Below, one piece after another: positions 42,409 to 51,132 of a DNA stretch of 64,000 nucleotides. Position 1 is the stretch's first letter. Each line of letters opens with the position of its first letter. The notes beneath the pieces are model-generated. The model was not told where the DNA came from and ran no database searches. It saw only the letters and a program-made list of their open reading frames with translations. The stretch is from positions 558,001 to 622,000 of the forward strand of contig JAFEDS010000010.1 of assembly GCA_018241505.1 (NCBI GenBank), read 5' to 3'. Made by a program: the position numbers and the translations under genes. This DNA is from Pseudomonadota bacterium (GTDB taxonomy: Bacteria; Pseudomonadota; Gammaproteobacteria; Steroidobacterales; Steroidobacteraceae).

Positions 42409-44721
42409 CTACGTCGTGGGCGCCAACAACCGAAGCTTTGGCGTGTCCCCCACCGCTCGCGGCGGGCCCCGAAGCTGCCAAAGCATGGCCCGGCACGACT
42501 CGGCTGAAACGGGCGGACTGAAGTAGAAGCCCTGGCCGCATTCGCAATCGAGCTTGCGCAGGCACTCGAGCTGCTCAGCCGTCTCGATCCCCTCCGCCAC
42601 GAGCTGCAACCCCAGGCTCTTCGCCACGCCGACAATGGCACGGACGATCGCGGCATCGTTTGAATCCACAGCCATATCGCGCACGAAGGCGCGATCAATC
42701 TTCAGAGTGTCGATCGGCAGGTGCTTGAGATAGCTCAGGCTCGAATAGCCGGTGCCGAAGTCATCAATGAGGATGCGCGAGCCGAGATTGCGCAACGCCT
42801 GCAGGGAACCCAGGTGCTGCTGCGAATTTTGCATGGCGGCACTTTCCGTGATCTCAAAATGCAGCAGGCTGGCGTCTATACCCAACTCATCCGCGAGGAC
42901 CGACACCACGGAAGCCAACTGCACGTGTTCGAACTGCTGGACCGAGATATTCACGGAAACCGGCAACAGGGGTACGTGCTGACGCTGCCACTCGCTGAGC
43001 TGCAACCCGACTTGCCGCAGGACCCAGTCGCCGATGTCCACAATCAGGCCGCTTTGTTCCGCGATCGGAATGAACCGCGACGGCGGAATGTAGCTGCCAT
43101 CGGCCTGGCGCCAGCGTATGAGCGCTTCCAGGCTGACCGGCCGCAGGGTTTGCAGATCGAAACACGGCTGGTACTCGATCGACAGCTCGTTCCGCTCCAA
43201 CGCCTGGCGGAGCGCCCGCTCGAGGCCAAAGCGCTCGCGCAGGCGGGCGTTCATCTCGGGCGTATAGAACTGGTGGTTGCCGCGGCCGCGATCTTTCGCG
43301 TGATTCAACGCGATGTCGGCATGCTTCAACAATTGTTCCGTGTCTGTCCCGTCTTGCGGATAGACGCTGATACCGATGCTGGGACTCGCGAACATGCTGA
43401 CGCCATCGAGATCGAGCGGCACGACCATCGCTCGGCGGATGCGATCCGCGATGGAGTTGACCACCTGGGCATTGGGCAACATGTTCGCAACCACTACGAA
43501 CTCGTCGCCGCCCATTCGTACGACCACATCGTGCGCGGAAACAGCCGCCCGCAGCCGATGAGCCACGGCCGTCAGCAGCTTGTCGCCTGCGGCGTGTCCG
43601 AGGGAGTCGTTGACGTTCTTGAAGTGATCGAGGTCAATGTACAAAAGCGCCATGCGGCTCGAATCACGGGCGGCGCGCTTGATGAGCCGAGGCAGCAGTT
43701 TCTGCAGATACACGCGGTTCGGCAGGCCGGTCAGAACATCGCGGCGCGCCAGCCGGGAGAACTTGCGTTGCTGGTCAATGGATTGACGGCGGGCCACGGC
43801 GCTCGTGCGCCAACCGCGATTCATCGTGGTCAACAGCAGGCATACCAATAACGCAAACCCCGCCAGCAGCGCCACAACGACCCAGGTAATGGTGCGCCGG
43901 CCGAGCTTCAAAGCCGCGTGCGACACACTGTTGGCCAGCACGGCCACCGGCCGTCCTTCGACATCCCGAAGCATCAGGTAGCTGTCGCGGGTTTCGCCGT
44001 CGTTTGTCTGAATCAACGTATCGCTCGGCGGATCCTCCAGCCAGCGCGCCACGGTGTCGCCGACATCGGCGCCGGCTCTGCCATGAGCGTCCAACAGGAT
44101 CAGCTTGACAGGCGACTGGCTCGTTTCCTCGATCCGGTCAATCAGTGCCTGGTCAAAGAAGTGGCCGAACACCAGCAAGCCGGGGCTGGGGCCCGTGTAG
44201 TTGGATCGCAGTACCCGCGCGGCCGAGAAAGCCAACACGCCGTCAGCAACACGCAGCAACCGTACCTGCGCAATTGTGCTGTCGGGAGGTACGGCGGTCA
44301 GCGCGTACTTCTGAATGAGATTCAACAAATCGGAGCTGAGCTCATCGAGCTTGCCCGTAGCCGCTCTGCGGGTGGAGATGCTCACCAGCGTCTTGCCGGC
44401 GTTATCACCCACCCACATGACGTGGACGCGCATCGTGTCGAGCCCCGAGCGCGTGAAGTTCTCCGCAATGAAGTTTGGCCGGTGTCCGGTAACGAAATCG
44501 AAGGCAGCATCCCAGTGGCCGTTGTCCTCTGCCGCCGCCCGCAACTGGTGCAGCTCCATCTCGAGGCCCTGTCGCACGCGCTCGAGACTCTGCCGAGCTT
44601 CATCGGCCTCGATGCTGGCAAAGCTATGCGCGAGAACGTACCGCGTGGAGGCGAAGACGGCCACAATGAGGACCAGGGCGCCCAGGCAAGCGGCTATGAG
44701 TGTCTTCTTGTGCAATCCCAC
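42409..44721 (-). CDS. CHASE4-GGDEF-EAL cyclic-di-GMP signalling protein
   Basis: A 770-residue inner-membrane protein. The first helix (LIAACLGALVLIVAVFAST) and a second near residue 270 (TWVVVALLAGFALLVCLLLT) enclose a periplasmic CHASE4-like sensor (NGHWDAAFDFVTG, NFTRSGLDTMRVHVMWV). The diguanylate cyclase domain has RMGGDEF intact but its inhibitory RxxD site is unclear; the phosphodiesterase domain has SLEALIRW, LIDDFGTGYSS and the late ETAEQ motif, so both activities are possible. Start at MGLHKKTLIAACLG. Upstream of folE. Confidence 0.9.
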   Translation of the reverse strand: MGLHKKTLIAACLGALVLIVAVFASTRYVLAHSFASIEADEARQSLERVRQGLEMELHQLRAAAEDNGHWDAAFDFVTGHRPNFIAENFTRSGLDTMRVHVMWVGDNAGKTLVSISTRRAATGKLDELSSDLLNLIQKYALTAVPPDSTIAQVRLLRVADGVLAFSAARVLRSNYTGPSPGLLVFGHFFDQALIDRIEETSQSPVKLILLDAHGRAGADVGDTVARWLEDPPSDTLIQTNDGETRDSYLMLRDVEGRPVAVLANSVSHAALKLGRRTITWVVVALLAGFALLVCLLLTTMNRGWRTSAVARRQSIDQQRKFSRLARRDVLTGLPNRVYLQKLLPRLIKRAARDSSRMALLYIDLDHFKNVNDSLGHAAGDKLLTAVAHRLRAAVSAHDVVVRMGGDEFVVVANMLPNAQVVNSIADRIRRAMVVPLDLDGVSMFASPSIGISVYPQDGTDTEQLLKHADIALNHAKDRGRGNHQFYTPEMNARLRERFGLERALRQALERNELSIEYQPCFDLQTLRPVSLEALIRWRQADGSYIPPSRFIPIAEQSGLIVDIGDWVLRQVGLQLSEWQRQHVPLLPVSVNISVQQFEHVQLASVVSVLADELGIDASLLHFEITESAAMQNSQQHLGSLQALRNLGSRILIDDFGTGYSSLSYLKHLPIDTLKIDRAFVRDMAVDSNDAAIVRAIVGVAKSLGLQLVAEGIETAEQLECLRKLDCECGQGFYFSPPVSAESCRAMLWQLRGPPRAVGDTPKLRLLAPTT

Positions 44722-44847
44722 GTCCCACTATGTCGGCAGCTTGCCGCCCGAATCCAGGGCGGCCACTGAGACCTGCGTCACCGATCGGTTGAATGTGCAG
44801 TCGCACAATCGCAGGCGGGGCCGGTGGGGATATGTGACAATATCCTG

Positions 44848-45657
44848 ATGCCGGGAAACAATCCATCCGCGGTAGCGGACACCTCCAACCTCGCCCTGTT
44901 CTGCGACTTCGAGAACATCGCCCTGGGCGTGCGCGATGCACGCTACGAGAGATTCGACATCACGCGAATCCTCGAACGCCTGCTGCTGAAGGGCTCGATT
45001 GTCGTCAAGAAAGCCTATTGCGACTGGGAGCGTTACAAGGAATTCAAGCCTCCCATGCACTACGCCGGGTTCGAGCTGATAGAGATCCCGCACGTCAAGC
45101 AATCGGGCAAGAACTCAGCCGACATCCGCATGGTCGTGGATGCCCTGGACCTGTGCTACACCAAGACCCACGTCGACACGTTTGTCATCATCAGCGGCGA
45201 CTCGGATTTCTCACCGCTCGTCAGCAAGCTGCGCGAGAACAACAAGGATGTGATTGGCGTCGGTGTCAAAAACTCCACTTCCGACCTGCTCATTGCCAAC
45301 TGCGATGAGTTCATCTACTACGATGACTTGGTGCGCGAACCGCCCAAGCCGCGGCGGACCGCGCGCAAGAAGGACGCCGCGTCACGCGGCACCGAGGACA
45401 AGAGCCAGGAAGCATTTGACCTGGTGCTGTCCACTCTCGAAGCCCTGGTGGGTGTACGCGGCGCCGAGGACAAGATCTGGGGCTCCATGATCAAACAGGC
45501 TCTGAAACGCCAGCGGCCCGGATTCAACGAGAGCTACTACGGCTTCCGCTCATTCAACAACCTGTTGGAGGAGGCCGCGAAGCGCCGCCTGCTGAGCCTA
45601 GAGCGGGATGAGAAATCCGGCGGCTACCTCGTGCACAGCAGCACCGACGCTGCCTGA
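44848..45657 (+). CDS. NYN-domain (LabA/DUF88) protein with LOTUS/OST-HTH-like C-terminus
   Basis: Start placed at MPGNNPSAVADTSNLALFCDFENIA; an in-frame GTG eight codons upstream exists. The 269-residue protein opens with a PIN-like NYN domain: FCDFENIALGV, NSADIRMVVDALDLCY and VIISGDSDFSPLVSKLRE, giving the conserved acidic residues of a metal-dependent RNase fold. After a basic linker (PKPRRTARKKD) comes a C-terminal domain (DLVLSTLEALVGVRG...IKQALKRQRPGFNESYYGFRSFNNLLEEA) like the OST-HTH/LOTUS RNA-binding module. A role in RNA cleavage or handling is inferred from the domains only. Confidence 0.85.
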   Translation: MPGNNPSAVADTSNLALFCDFENIALGVRDARYERFDITRILERLLLKGSIVVKKAYCDWERYKEFKPPMHYAGFELIEIPHVKQSGKNSADIRMVVDALDLCYTKTHVDTFVIISGDSDFSPLVSKLRENNKDVIGVGVKNSTSDLLIANCDEFIYYDDLVREPPKPRRTARKKDAASRGTEDKSQEAFDLVLSTLEALVGVRGAEDKIWGSMIKQALKRQRPGFNESYYGFRSFNNLLEEAAKRRLLSLERDEKSGGYLVHSSTDAA

Positions 45658-45660
45658 ATT

Positions 45661-46803
45661 TTAACCGAAGAAGTGGTACATGCCCGACGTGAGCGTCAGG
45701 CTGCACAGGCCGACCAGCGTGGCCACCAGGAATCCCGCCGCGAGCGGCCGCCAGCCGATCCGCCACATGTCGTTGAACGACACGCTCAAGCCAACAGCGG
45801 TCATACCGCACACCAGGAACAACTCGGAAGCGGACTGACCGGCATTCACCGTGGCATGCCACAGCGGCGCATCGGGATGAAACACCCCATCGCCGACTGT
45901 GCGGACAACCACGAACAGAATAAAGGCGAAGACAAAGAACGGCACCGCGCTCGATTGCGGCGCTCGCAGCGGCGCGCCCTGCACTCTCGGATCGTCGCTC
46001 GGCTGCGGCTCGCGCATTTCTTCGCGCCGCATCAGCCAGGCAGCGGCGGGGATCAGCACAATGATCGACAGGTTGCGGAGCAGCTTGGCCACGCTGGCCG
46101 CGGACAAGGCGTCCGGCGCATTGGCCTGCTGTGAATAAATCAATGCCGACCCGATCACCTGGGACGTGTCGTGGATGGCGGTTCCGAGGAAGACGCCGGC
46201 ATGGATGGGGGATTGGCCGAAGAAATGACCCGCCAGCCAGGGATACAACAACATGGCCACGCAACCAAACAACACCACACACGTGACCGCGAAGGCCGTT
46301 TCGGCATGCTTGGCGCGGATGACAGGCGACATCGCGACAACCGCCGTGCAGCCACATACCGCCGTGCCGATCGCCAGCAGCACACCGAGTCGTTTCGGCA
46401 CGCTCAACACTCGCGCGATTACGAGTCCAGCCACCAAAGCAGTCGCGAGACATCCCAAGGCAACCGGCAACGCCGTCACGGCAATCGCCGACGCCCCCGC
46501 CAGCGTCAGGCGCAAACCAACCAACGCGATTCCCGTGCGCAACAGGCGGTGCATGGCCCAATTGAGCCCCTCATTGGTCCATGCCGGTACACCGAGGGTG
46601 TTCCGCCACAACATGCCGATGAGGACCGCATATAGAACGGGACTGAGAGGAATCTTCGGTAAACCGACCGCACCCTGCGCAATGCTGTCGGACATGCCCT
46701 TGGCCAGGACGGCCAGCACAATAGCAACGAGAACGCCCGGGATGACCCGGCGGATCGAGCTCCAGAGACTATTTGACAGTACGGAGCTGACTGGAGGCCG
46801 CAA
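45661..46803 (-). CDS. yeiH: YeiH/UPF0324 family membrane protein (putative sulfate exporter family)
   Basis: A 380-residue integral membrane protein with about ten hydrophobic helices. Family hallmarks are IPLSPVLYAVLIGMLWRN, LLRTGIALVGLRLTL, AIGTAVCGCTAVVAMSPVI, GVFLGTAIHDTSQVIGSALIY and FLVCGMTAVGLSVSF. The family is annotated as putative sulfate exporters, with little experimental basis. Its start overlaps the DUF6356 gene by 35 bp on the same strand, so the pair is likely co-translated. Confidence 0.88.
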   Translation of the reverse strand: MRPPVSSVLSNSLWSSIRRVIPGVLVAIVLAVLAKGMSDSIAQGAVGLPKIPLSPVLYAVLIGMLWRNTLGVPAWTNEGLNWAMHRLLRTGIALVGLRLTLAGASAIAVTALPVALGCLATALVAGLVIARVLSVPKRLGVLLAIGTAVCGCTAVVAMSPVIRAKHAETAFAVTCVVLFGCVAMLLYPWLAGHFFGQSPIHAGVFLGTAIHDTSQVIGSALIYSQQANAPDALSAASVAKLLRNLSIIVLIPAAAWLMRREEMREPQPSDDPRVQGAPLRAPQSSAVPFFVFAFILFVVVRTVGDGVFHPDAPLWHATVNAGQSASELFLVCGMTAVGLSVSFNDMWRIGWRPLAAGFLVATLVGLCSLTLTSGMYHFFG

Positions 46804-47032
46804 GATCCACTCCCTCGGGAACCCGCCGGCGATTCGCGACCATTGCGGTATGCAACTGCACGATGGTCTCGCTACCGGTCTTCACAAACAGGAAGGGCAG
46901 CAGAGCGTGGATAAAACACGCTCCCGCCCCCAGTAACATCTTGCCCGCGAACCAGGACGCCCGCAGCAGATGCTCCCAGTAGGATTCCCCGACGGAGGCC
47001 GGGTGTTCGTTGAAGAGCCGTTGAATGTCCAT
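46769..47032 (-). CDS. DUF6356 family small protein
   Basis: An 87-residue protein with one strong hydrophobic segment (FAGKMLLGAGACFIHALLPFLF). The opening LFNEHPASVGESYWEHLLRA followed by CFIHALLPFLFVKTGSETI matches DUF6356 proteins of proteobacteria; function unknown. Start set at the second ATG (MDIQRLF). It overlaps yeiH. Confidence 0.8.
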   Translation of the reverse strand: MDIQRLFNEHPASVGESYWEHLLRASWFAGKMLLGAGACFIHALLPFLFVKTGSETIVQLHTAMVANRRRVPEGVDLAASSQLRTVK

Positions 47033-47143
47033 ACACAACAGCCTAGCTCGTTCGCCGGGCTACAGTGTTGCGAACATTGGGCTCTATTGCATCAGTCGCG
47101 CAACAGGGTTGCGCAAAGACACTGATAATAGTAAAAACGTCTC

Positions 47144-47611
47144 ATGGATAAGCTCGATCGTAAAATTTTAGAACTGCTCCAGAAAGACGGGGGGCTGACC
47201 GCGGCGGAGCTGGCCGAGCGCATCGGCCTGTCCAAGGCGCCCTGTTGGCGCCGCATCAAGCGCCTGCAGGAAGACGGTGTAATCAAACAGAGCGTCGCCC
47301 TGCTCGATGCCCGCTCTTTGAATCTCGGTACCACGGTGTTTGTCACTTTGAAAACCGCGAATCACAGCGAGGCGTGGTTCGAGCGGTTTGTGAAGGCGGT
47401 CCGCGACATTCCCGAAGTCGTGGAAATTCACCGGATGAGCGGCGATGTCGACTATCTGATGCGCATAGTCGTTCCTGACATCGACGCCTACGACGTGGTC
47501 TACAAGCGATTGATTGCGGCGGTTGAATTCAAGGATGTGAGCGCCAGCTTCTCACTGGAGACCATCAAGTACACGACGGCGCTGCCCTTGAGCTACATGA
47601 AATTGGATTAG
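47144..47611 (+). CDS. Lrp/AsnC family transcriptional regulator
   Basis: A 155-residue regulator with N-terminal helix-turn-helix (LDRKILELLQKDGGLTAAEL, IGLSKAPCWRRIKRLQEDGVI) and a C-terminal RAM domain (TTVFVTLKTANHSEAWFERF, GDVDYLMRIVVPDIDAYD) that binds amino acids and forms octamers. It is divergent from the DUF6356-yeiH pair (110 bp between starts), which it may regulate. Its last bases overlap the convergent outer-membrane protein gene by 4 bp. Confidence 0.92.
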   Translation: MDKLDRKILELLQKDGGLTAAELAERIGLSKAPCWRRIKRLQEDGVIKQSVALLDARSLNLGTTVFVTLKTANHSEAWFERFVKAVRDIPEVVEIHRMSGDVDYLMRIVVPDIDAYDVVYKRLIAAVEFKDVSASFSLETIKYTTALPLSYMKLD

Positions 47612-48291
47612 AAGGCGAATGCGACGCCGGCGAGGAACTGCCCCTGTATGAACGTCGTGCCATCGCCGTGGACCCGGCACAGCAGGCCGTTTTGATCGGA
47701 TTTGCAGAATACGGCGTTGTTATTCATCAGCGTCACAAATCCTCGTCCCTCGAGCCGCAACGACAGGTGTTCTGTCGCCGCCCATCTCAGGCCGAGACCC
47801 AGTGATGCGGAGGGGCGTGTCCGCGAGTCTCCGCTTTCACCAGGTGACAGGCGCGTGATGCCGAGCCCGCCGATCGCATACGGTTTGAGCGGCCTGTCGC
47901 TTTCATCCAGCACCAGCGTTCCGCCGAGTTGGAGATAACTGACAGTCACATCCGCCGGACTTGAACCCCTCAGGGGGGTCTGGAGTTGGCTGGCCTCGCG
48001 CGAATAGAACACTTCATACGAAGTGCTGTCACTGGCGCGCATTCCCGCCGCAATGGCAAATGAGCTGTGGTCATTCAGACCGATGCGGGAGCCGGTCGCG
48101 GTGACATCGTCGTTGACAATCGCCCCACCCCCCTGCCATTTGAACTCGCCGCCGGTGGTCCACCCCCCGAATCCGGCTACTTCAAAGCCCCAGGAGTCAT
48201 TGCGGTGCCTGGCCCCATCAGCCGCCTGCGCCGATGCCACGGCACCTGCCGCTCCGGCGACCACCATCAACCATTTCGCCACTTGCGCCAT
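47608..48291 (-). CDS. Outer-membrane beta-barrel protein
   Basis: Start placed at MAQVAKWLMVVAGAAGAVASAQA, a good signal peptide; the longer open frame lacks one. The 227-residue product shows an eight-stranded OmpA-like or OmpW-like barrel pattern: WGFEVAGFGGWTTGGEF, TSYEVFYSREASQL, VTVSYLQLGGTLVLD, RPLKPYAIGGLGITRL, SASLGLGLRWAAT, LSLRLEGRGFVTLM, ending in QFLAGVAFAF with a C-terminal Phe. No specific function is apparent. Confidence 0.7.
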   Translation of the reverse strand: MAQVAKWLMVVAGAAGAVASAQAADGARHRNDSWGFEVAGFGGWTTGGEFKWQGGGAIVNDDVTATGSRIGLNDHSSFAIAAGMRASDSTSYEVFYSREASQLQTPLRGSSPADVTVSYLQLGGTLVLDESDRPLKPYAIGGLGITRLSPGESGDSRTRPSASLGLGLRWAATEHLSLRLEGRGFVTLMNNNAVFCKSDQNGLLCRVHGDGTTFIQGQFLAGVAFAF

Positions 48292-48448
48292 GCCGCTGCT
48301 GCCTCCGACCGTCGACCCGAAAGGCCCGATGGTAGTTCCACAGTAGGGGTGGCGACCGCAACGCCGTAGACACTTTCTGTAAAAAGGGGTGCCGCGGTGG
48401 CCCAAATGCCCCCCGCTGATACGCGATCGGCCCGGCCGCTACCCCGTT

Positions 48449-49639
48449 TCAGTGCCGTTCAGCCGCAAACCGCCTGGATCCCTCGACCGTGTTTTCTTCG
48501 ATGATGTGCGAGATCCGCGCCAGGATCTCGCTGCGGTCGACGTCGTAGACGCTCGTCGCCAGGACCGGCGTTTGACGCGGCGCCTGGGCAAGGATCGCAC
48601 CTGACACATCGCGAACATCGACGTGCACTTTGGTCGACAGGCCGACCCGCAGTGGATGCGCCGCCAACTCCTGCGGCTCGAGCGCAATGCGCACGGGAAC
48701 GCGTTGTACGACTTTGATCCAGTTGCCGGTGGCGTTCTGCGCCGGCAACAGGGCGAAAGCGGCGCCCGTGCCGAGGCCGAGTCCCGCCACCGTACCGTGG
48801 AATTCAACCTGTCCGCCATAGAGGTCGGCGACGATCTGCACCGGCTGGCCGATCCGCATTTGACTCAACTGCACTTCCTTGAAGTTGGCTTCGACGCGCA
48901 AACGCTCGAGGGGCACGACGGACAGCAGAGGTTGTCCGCCGGGAGACACGCGCTCGCCCAATTGAACCGCGCGCCGTGCAACATAGCCGGAAACCGGCGC
49001 ATGAATGCTCGTACGCCGAAGTACCAGGTATGCACGCTCAACGTCCGTGGCCGCTGCCCGAACCTCGGGATTGTCAGGTACGCCCGTCTGCCCGGTTAAG
49101 GCGGCGCTGGCGGCGAGATTTTTCTCGGCGGCAACCAGACCATCCCGGGCGGCACTCAACGTATCCCGCGCGTGTGACAGCTCTTCTGCCGAGACGGCAC
49201 CGGTCTTTGCCAGGTCCTTGCGGCGATCCAGGTCCGACTGGGCCTTGCTCAGGTCGGCGCGCCGCTGCGCCACCACGGCTTCCAACTGGTCACGATTGGC
49301 AAACACGGTGCGGGTCTGGCGAACCGCCCGTGCCAGGCGAGCCTCCGAGTCGCGCAGGGCGATCTCGGCATCACTACTGTCGAGACGCACCAACTCCTGG
49401 CCGGCCTGAACGAAGTCGGTCTCGTCAGCGCCGATGCTGACAACCGTACCACTGATCTGGGACGTCACGTTGACCAGGTCACCCGCGACGTAAGCATCGT
49501 CAGTATCCTGGTAAAAGCGCGCGTGGAAAAACCAGTACGCCCACCACAGCACGCCAATGAGCACAAATGCCAGCGCCGCGATCAGCAGCCAGCGGCCTCT
49601 GCGCGTCTGTAGAAACCCGTTTGTAGCAGTAGCTTCCAT
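48449..49639 (-). CDS. EmrA/HlyD-type membrane fusion protein
   Basis: Start at MEATATNGFLQTRRGR, since the TTG six codons upstream lies in the overlap with the previous gene. The 396-residue adaptor has one membrane helix (WLLIAALAFVLIGVLWWAYWFF), the opening DTDDAYVAGDLVNVTSQISGTV typical of EmrA, a long coiled-coil hairpin (about 95-190), a lipoyl half-motif TSIHAPVSGYVARRAVQLGE and a beta-barrel end. EmrA links an inner-membrane MFS pump (EmrB) to an outer-membrane channel. The channel gene is directly upstream, but no emrB follows. Confidence 0.88.
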   Translation of the reverse strand: MEATATNGFLQTRRGRWLLIAALAFVLIGVLWWAYWFFHARFYQDTDDAYVAGDLVNVTSQISGTVVSIGADETDFVQAGQELVRLDSSDAEIALRDSEARLARAVRQTRTVFANRDQLEAVVAQRRADLSKAQSDLDRRKDLAKTGAVSAEELSHARDTLSAARDGLVAAEKNLAASAALTGQTGVPDNPEVRAAATDVERAYLVLRRTSIHAPVSGYVARRAVQLGERVSPGGQPLLSVVPLERLRVEANFKEVQLSQMRIGQPVQIVADLYGGQVEFHGTVAGLGLGTGAAFALLPAQNATGNWIKVVQRVPVRIALEPQELAAHPLRVGLSTKVHVDVRDVSGAILAQAPRQTPVLATSVYDVDRSEILARISHIIEENTVEGSRRFAAERH

Positions 49640-49653
49640 CGTCGATTCTCTTG

Positions 49654-51093
49654 TCAATTCGGTGGCGGCGTGCCGCCCGCATAGCCTCCACCGAGCGCTC
49701 GTACCAGGTCCGCGGTGAGGTTCAATTCCCTTGCCAGTAACTGTGCCCGTATCGCCTGTGTGAAAAACACCTGGTTCTCACTGGACAGTACGGTGAGATA
49801 GTTATCGAGTCCGGCGCCATAGCGCTCGCGCGTGATCGCATAGGCGGATTGCGCGGCCCCTTCGGCGATTCGCGCCTCGTTCGATTCCTTGACGAGCCCG
49901 TCCCAGTTGGTGACCACGTTGGCCACATCGTTCACGGCGTCGATCAGAGTCTGGTTGTATTGCGCGACGGCGTAGTCGTACTGCGCCTGTTGCGACTGCA
50001 ACGCGCCTCTCAGCTTCCGCCGATTGAATATCGGCAGGCTCACGGCCGGCCCCGCACCGGCGATGCCACTGCCGCCATTGAAGAGGGATCCCAAACCAAT
50101 CGCCTGAAAGCCGGCGAAAGCGGCCAGGTTGACGTTCGGGTAGAAAGCCGCTTCGGCTGCCGAGACACCGCGCATCGCTGCTTCGACCCGCCAGCGCTGC
50201 GCGACGAGATCGGGCCGGCGCCCGAGCAATTCCGCTGGCAACAGCGAGGGCAACTCCACCTTCTGGGGTGCGTGAAGCGCCGGGCGTTGCAGGTCAGCTC
50301 CCCGGTCCGGTCCCGCGCCCGCCAATGCGCCGAGCTGCGCCCGCACCAACCTGATGGCCGCCTCCTGGTACTGAACGCCGGCCCGTGTCAAAGCAACAGT
50401 GCCTTCCGACTGTTTCACGCGGGCGATATTTTCGAGGCCGCGGGCGGCACGCTGCTGAGTCAGATCGAGAATGGCGTTCTGCTGCACGAGGCTGGCGTTG
50501 GCAATGTCCAGCAGCGCGAATTGCAAGCTGAAATTGAAGTAGGCGCGGGCAACGGCGACGGTCAGCGCGAGCCGGGCAGCCGCATGATCCGCTTCGGCGG
50601 CGTGCACGTTCGCCCGTGCCGACTCCAACACCTGGCGATTGTGGCCCCAGAAATCCAGGTCATAGCTGAAATCGAGCGCCACACGCCCGTCGGTGTACCA
50701 GTTACCGGCAAATGGCGGCGGATAGAGGCCGTTGGCCGAATAGCGCTGGCTCGTGGCCTGCGCATCGACTGTCGTATTGGGCAATCGCGGCGCCGACGCA
50801 CCCGTCACCAGCGCTTGTGCTTCGCGCAGCCGCGCCTGCGCGACCCGCAAAGTCGGGCTTCCGGCGAGCGCCTCACTGATCAGGGAATCCAACTGCGGGT
50901 CGCCGTAGGTCTGCCACCAGTTATCCCGTGGCCACGCCTCCTCATTGACCTGTACTGCGGCCAAGGTCCGTTGCGCAACCAGCTCGTTCGGGGCGACCGG
51001 GCGCGGACCCAGGTGGTCCCGACCTGCGATACACCCGGAAACCAGCACGCACGCCATCATTGCCGGTGCAGCGGCTTTACGAATCAGAACCAT
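49654..51093 (-). CDS. Outer-membrane factor lipoprotein, NodT family
   Basis: A 479-residue TolC-like channel with lipoprotein signal (AAPAMMACVLVSGC, Cys21 acylated). Two OEP repeats are visible: WWQTYGDPQLDSLISEALAGSP with LRVAQARLREAQA, and later LLGRRPDLVAQRWRVEAA with AEAAFYPNVNLAAFAGFQ. It trimerises to form the outer-membrane exit duct of a tripartite pump. Its stop overlaps the region just before emrA on the same strand, so the two form an operon. It follows the phosphoesterase gene after 39 bp. Confidence 0.9.
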   Translation of the reverse strand: MVLIRKAAAPAMMACVLVSGCIAGRDHLGPRPVAPNELVAQRTLAAVQVNEEAWPRDNWWQTYGDPQLDSLISEALAGSPTLRVAQARLREAQALVTGASAPRLPNTTVDAQATSQRYSANGLYPPPFAGNWYTDGRVALDFSYDLDFWGHNRQVLESARANVHAAEADHAAARLALTVAVARAYFNFSLQFALLDIANASLVQQNAILDLTQQRAARGLENIARVKQSEGTVALTRAGVQYQEAAIRLVRAQLGALAGAGPDRGADLQRPALHAPQKVELPSLLPAELLGRRPDLVAQRWRVEAAMRGVSAAEAAFYPNVNLAAFAGFQAIGLGSLFNGGSGIAGAGPAVSLPIFNRRKLRGALQSQQAQYDYAVAQYNQTLIDAVNDVANVVTNWDGLVKESNEARIAEGAAQSAYAITRERYGAGLDNYLTVLSSENQVFFTQAIRAQLLARELNLTADLVRALGGGYAGGTPPPN

Positions 51094-51132
51094 CCGAGCA
51101 AATTACTGCCTCGGCAGGCAATAGGCAAATGG

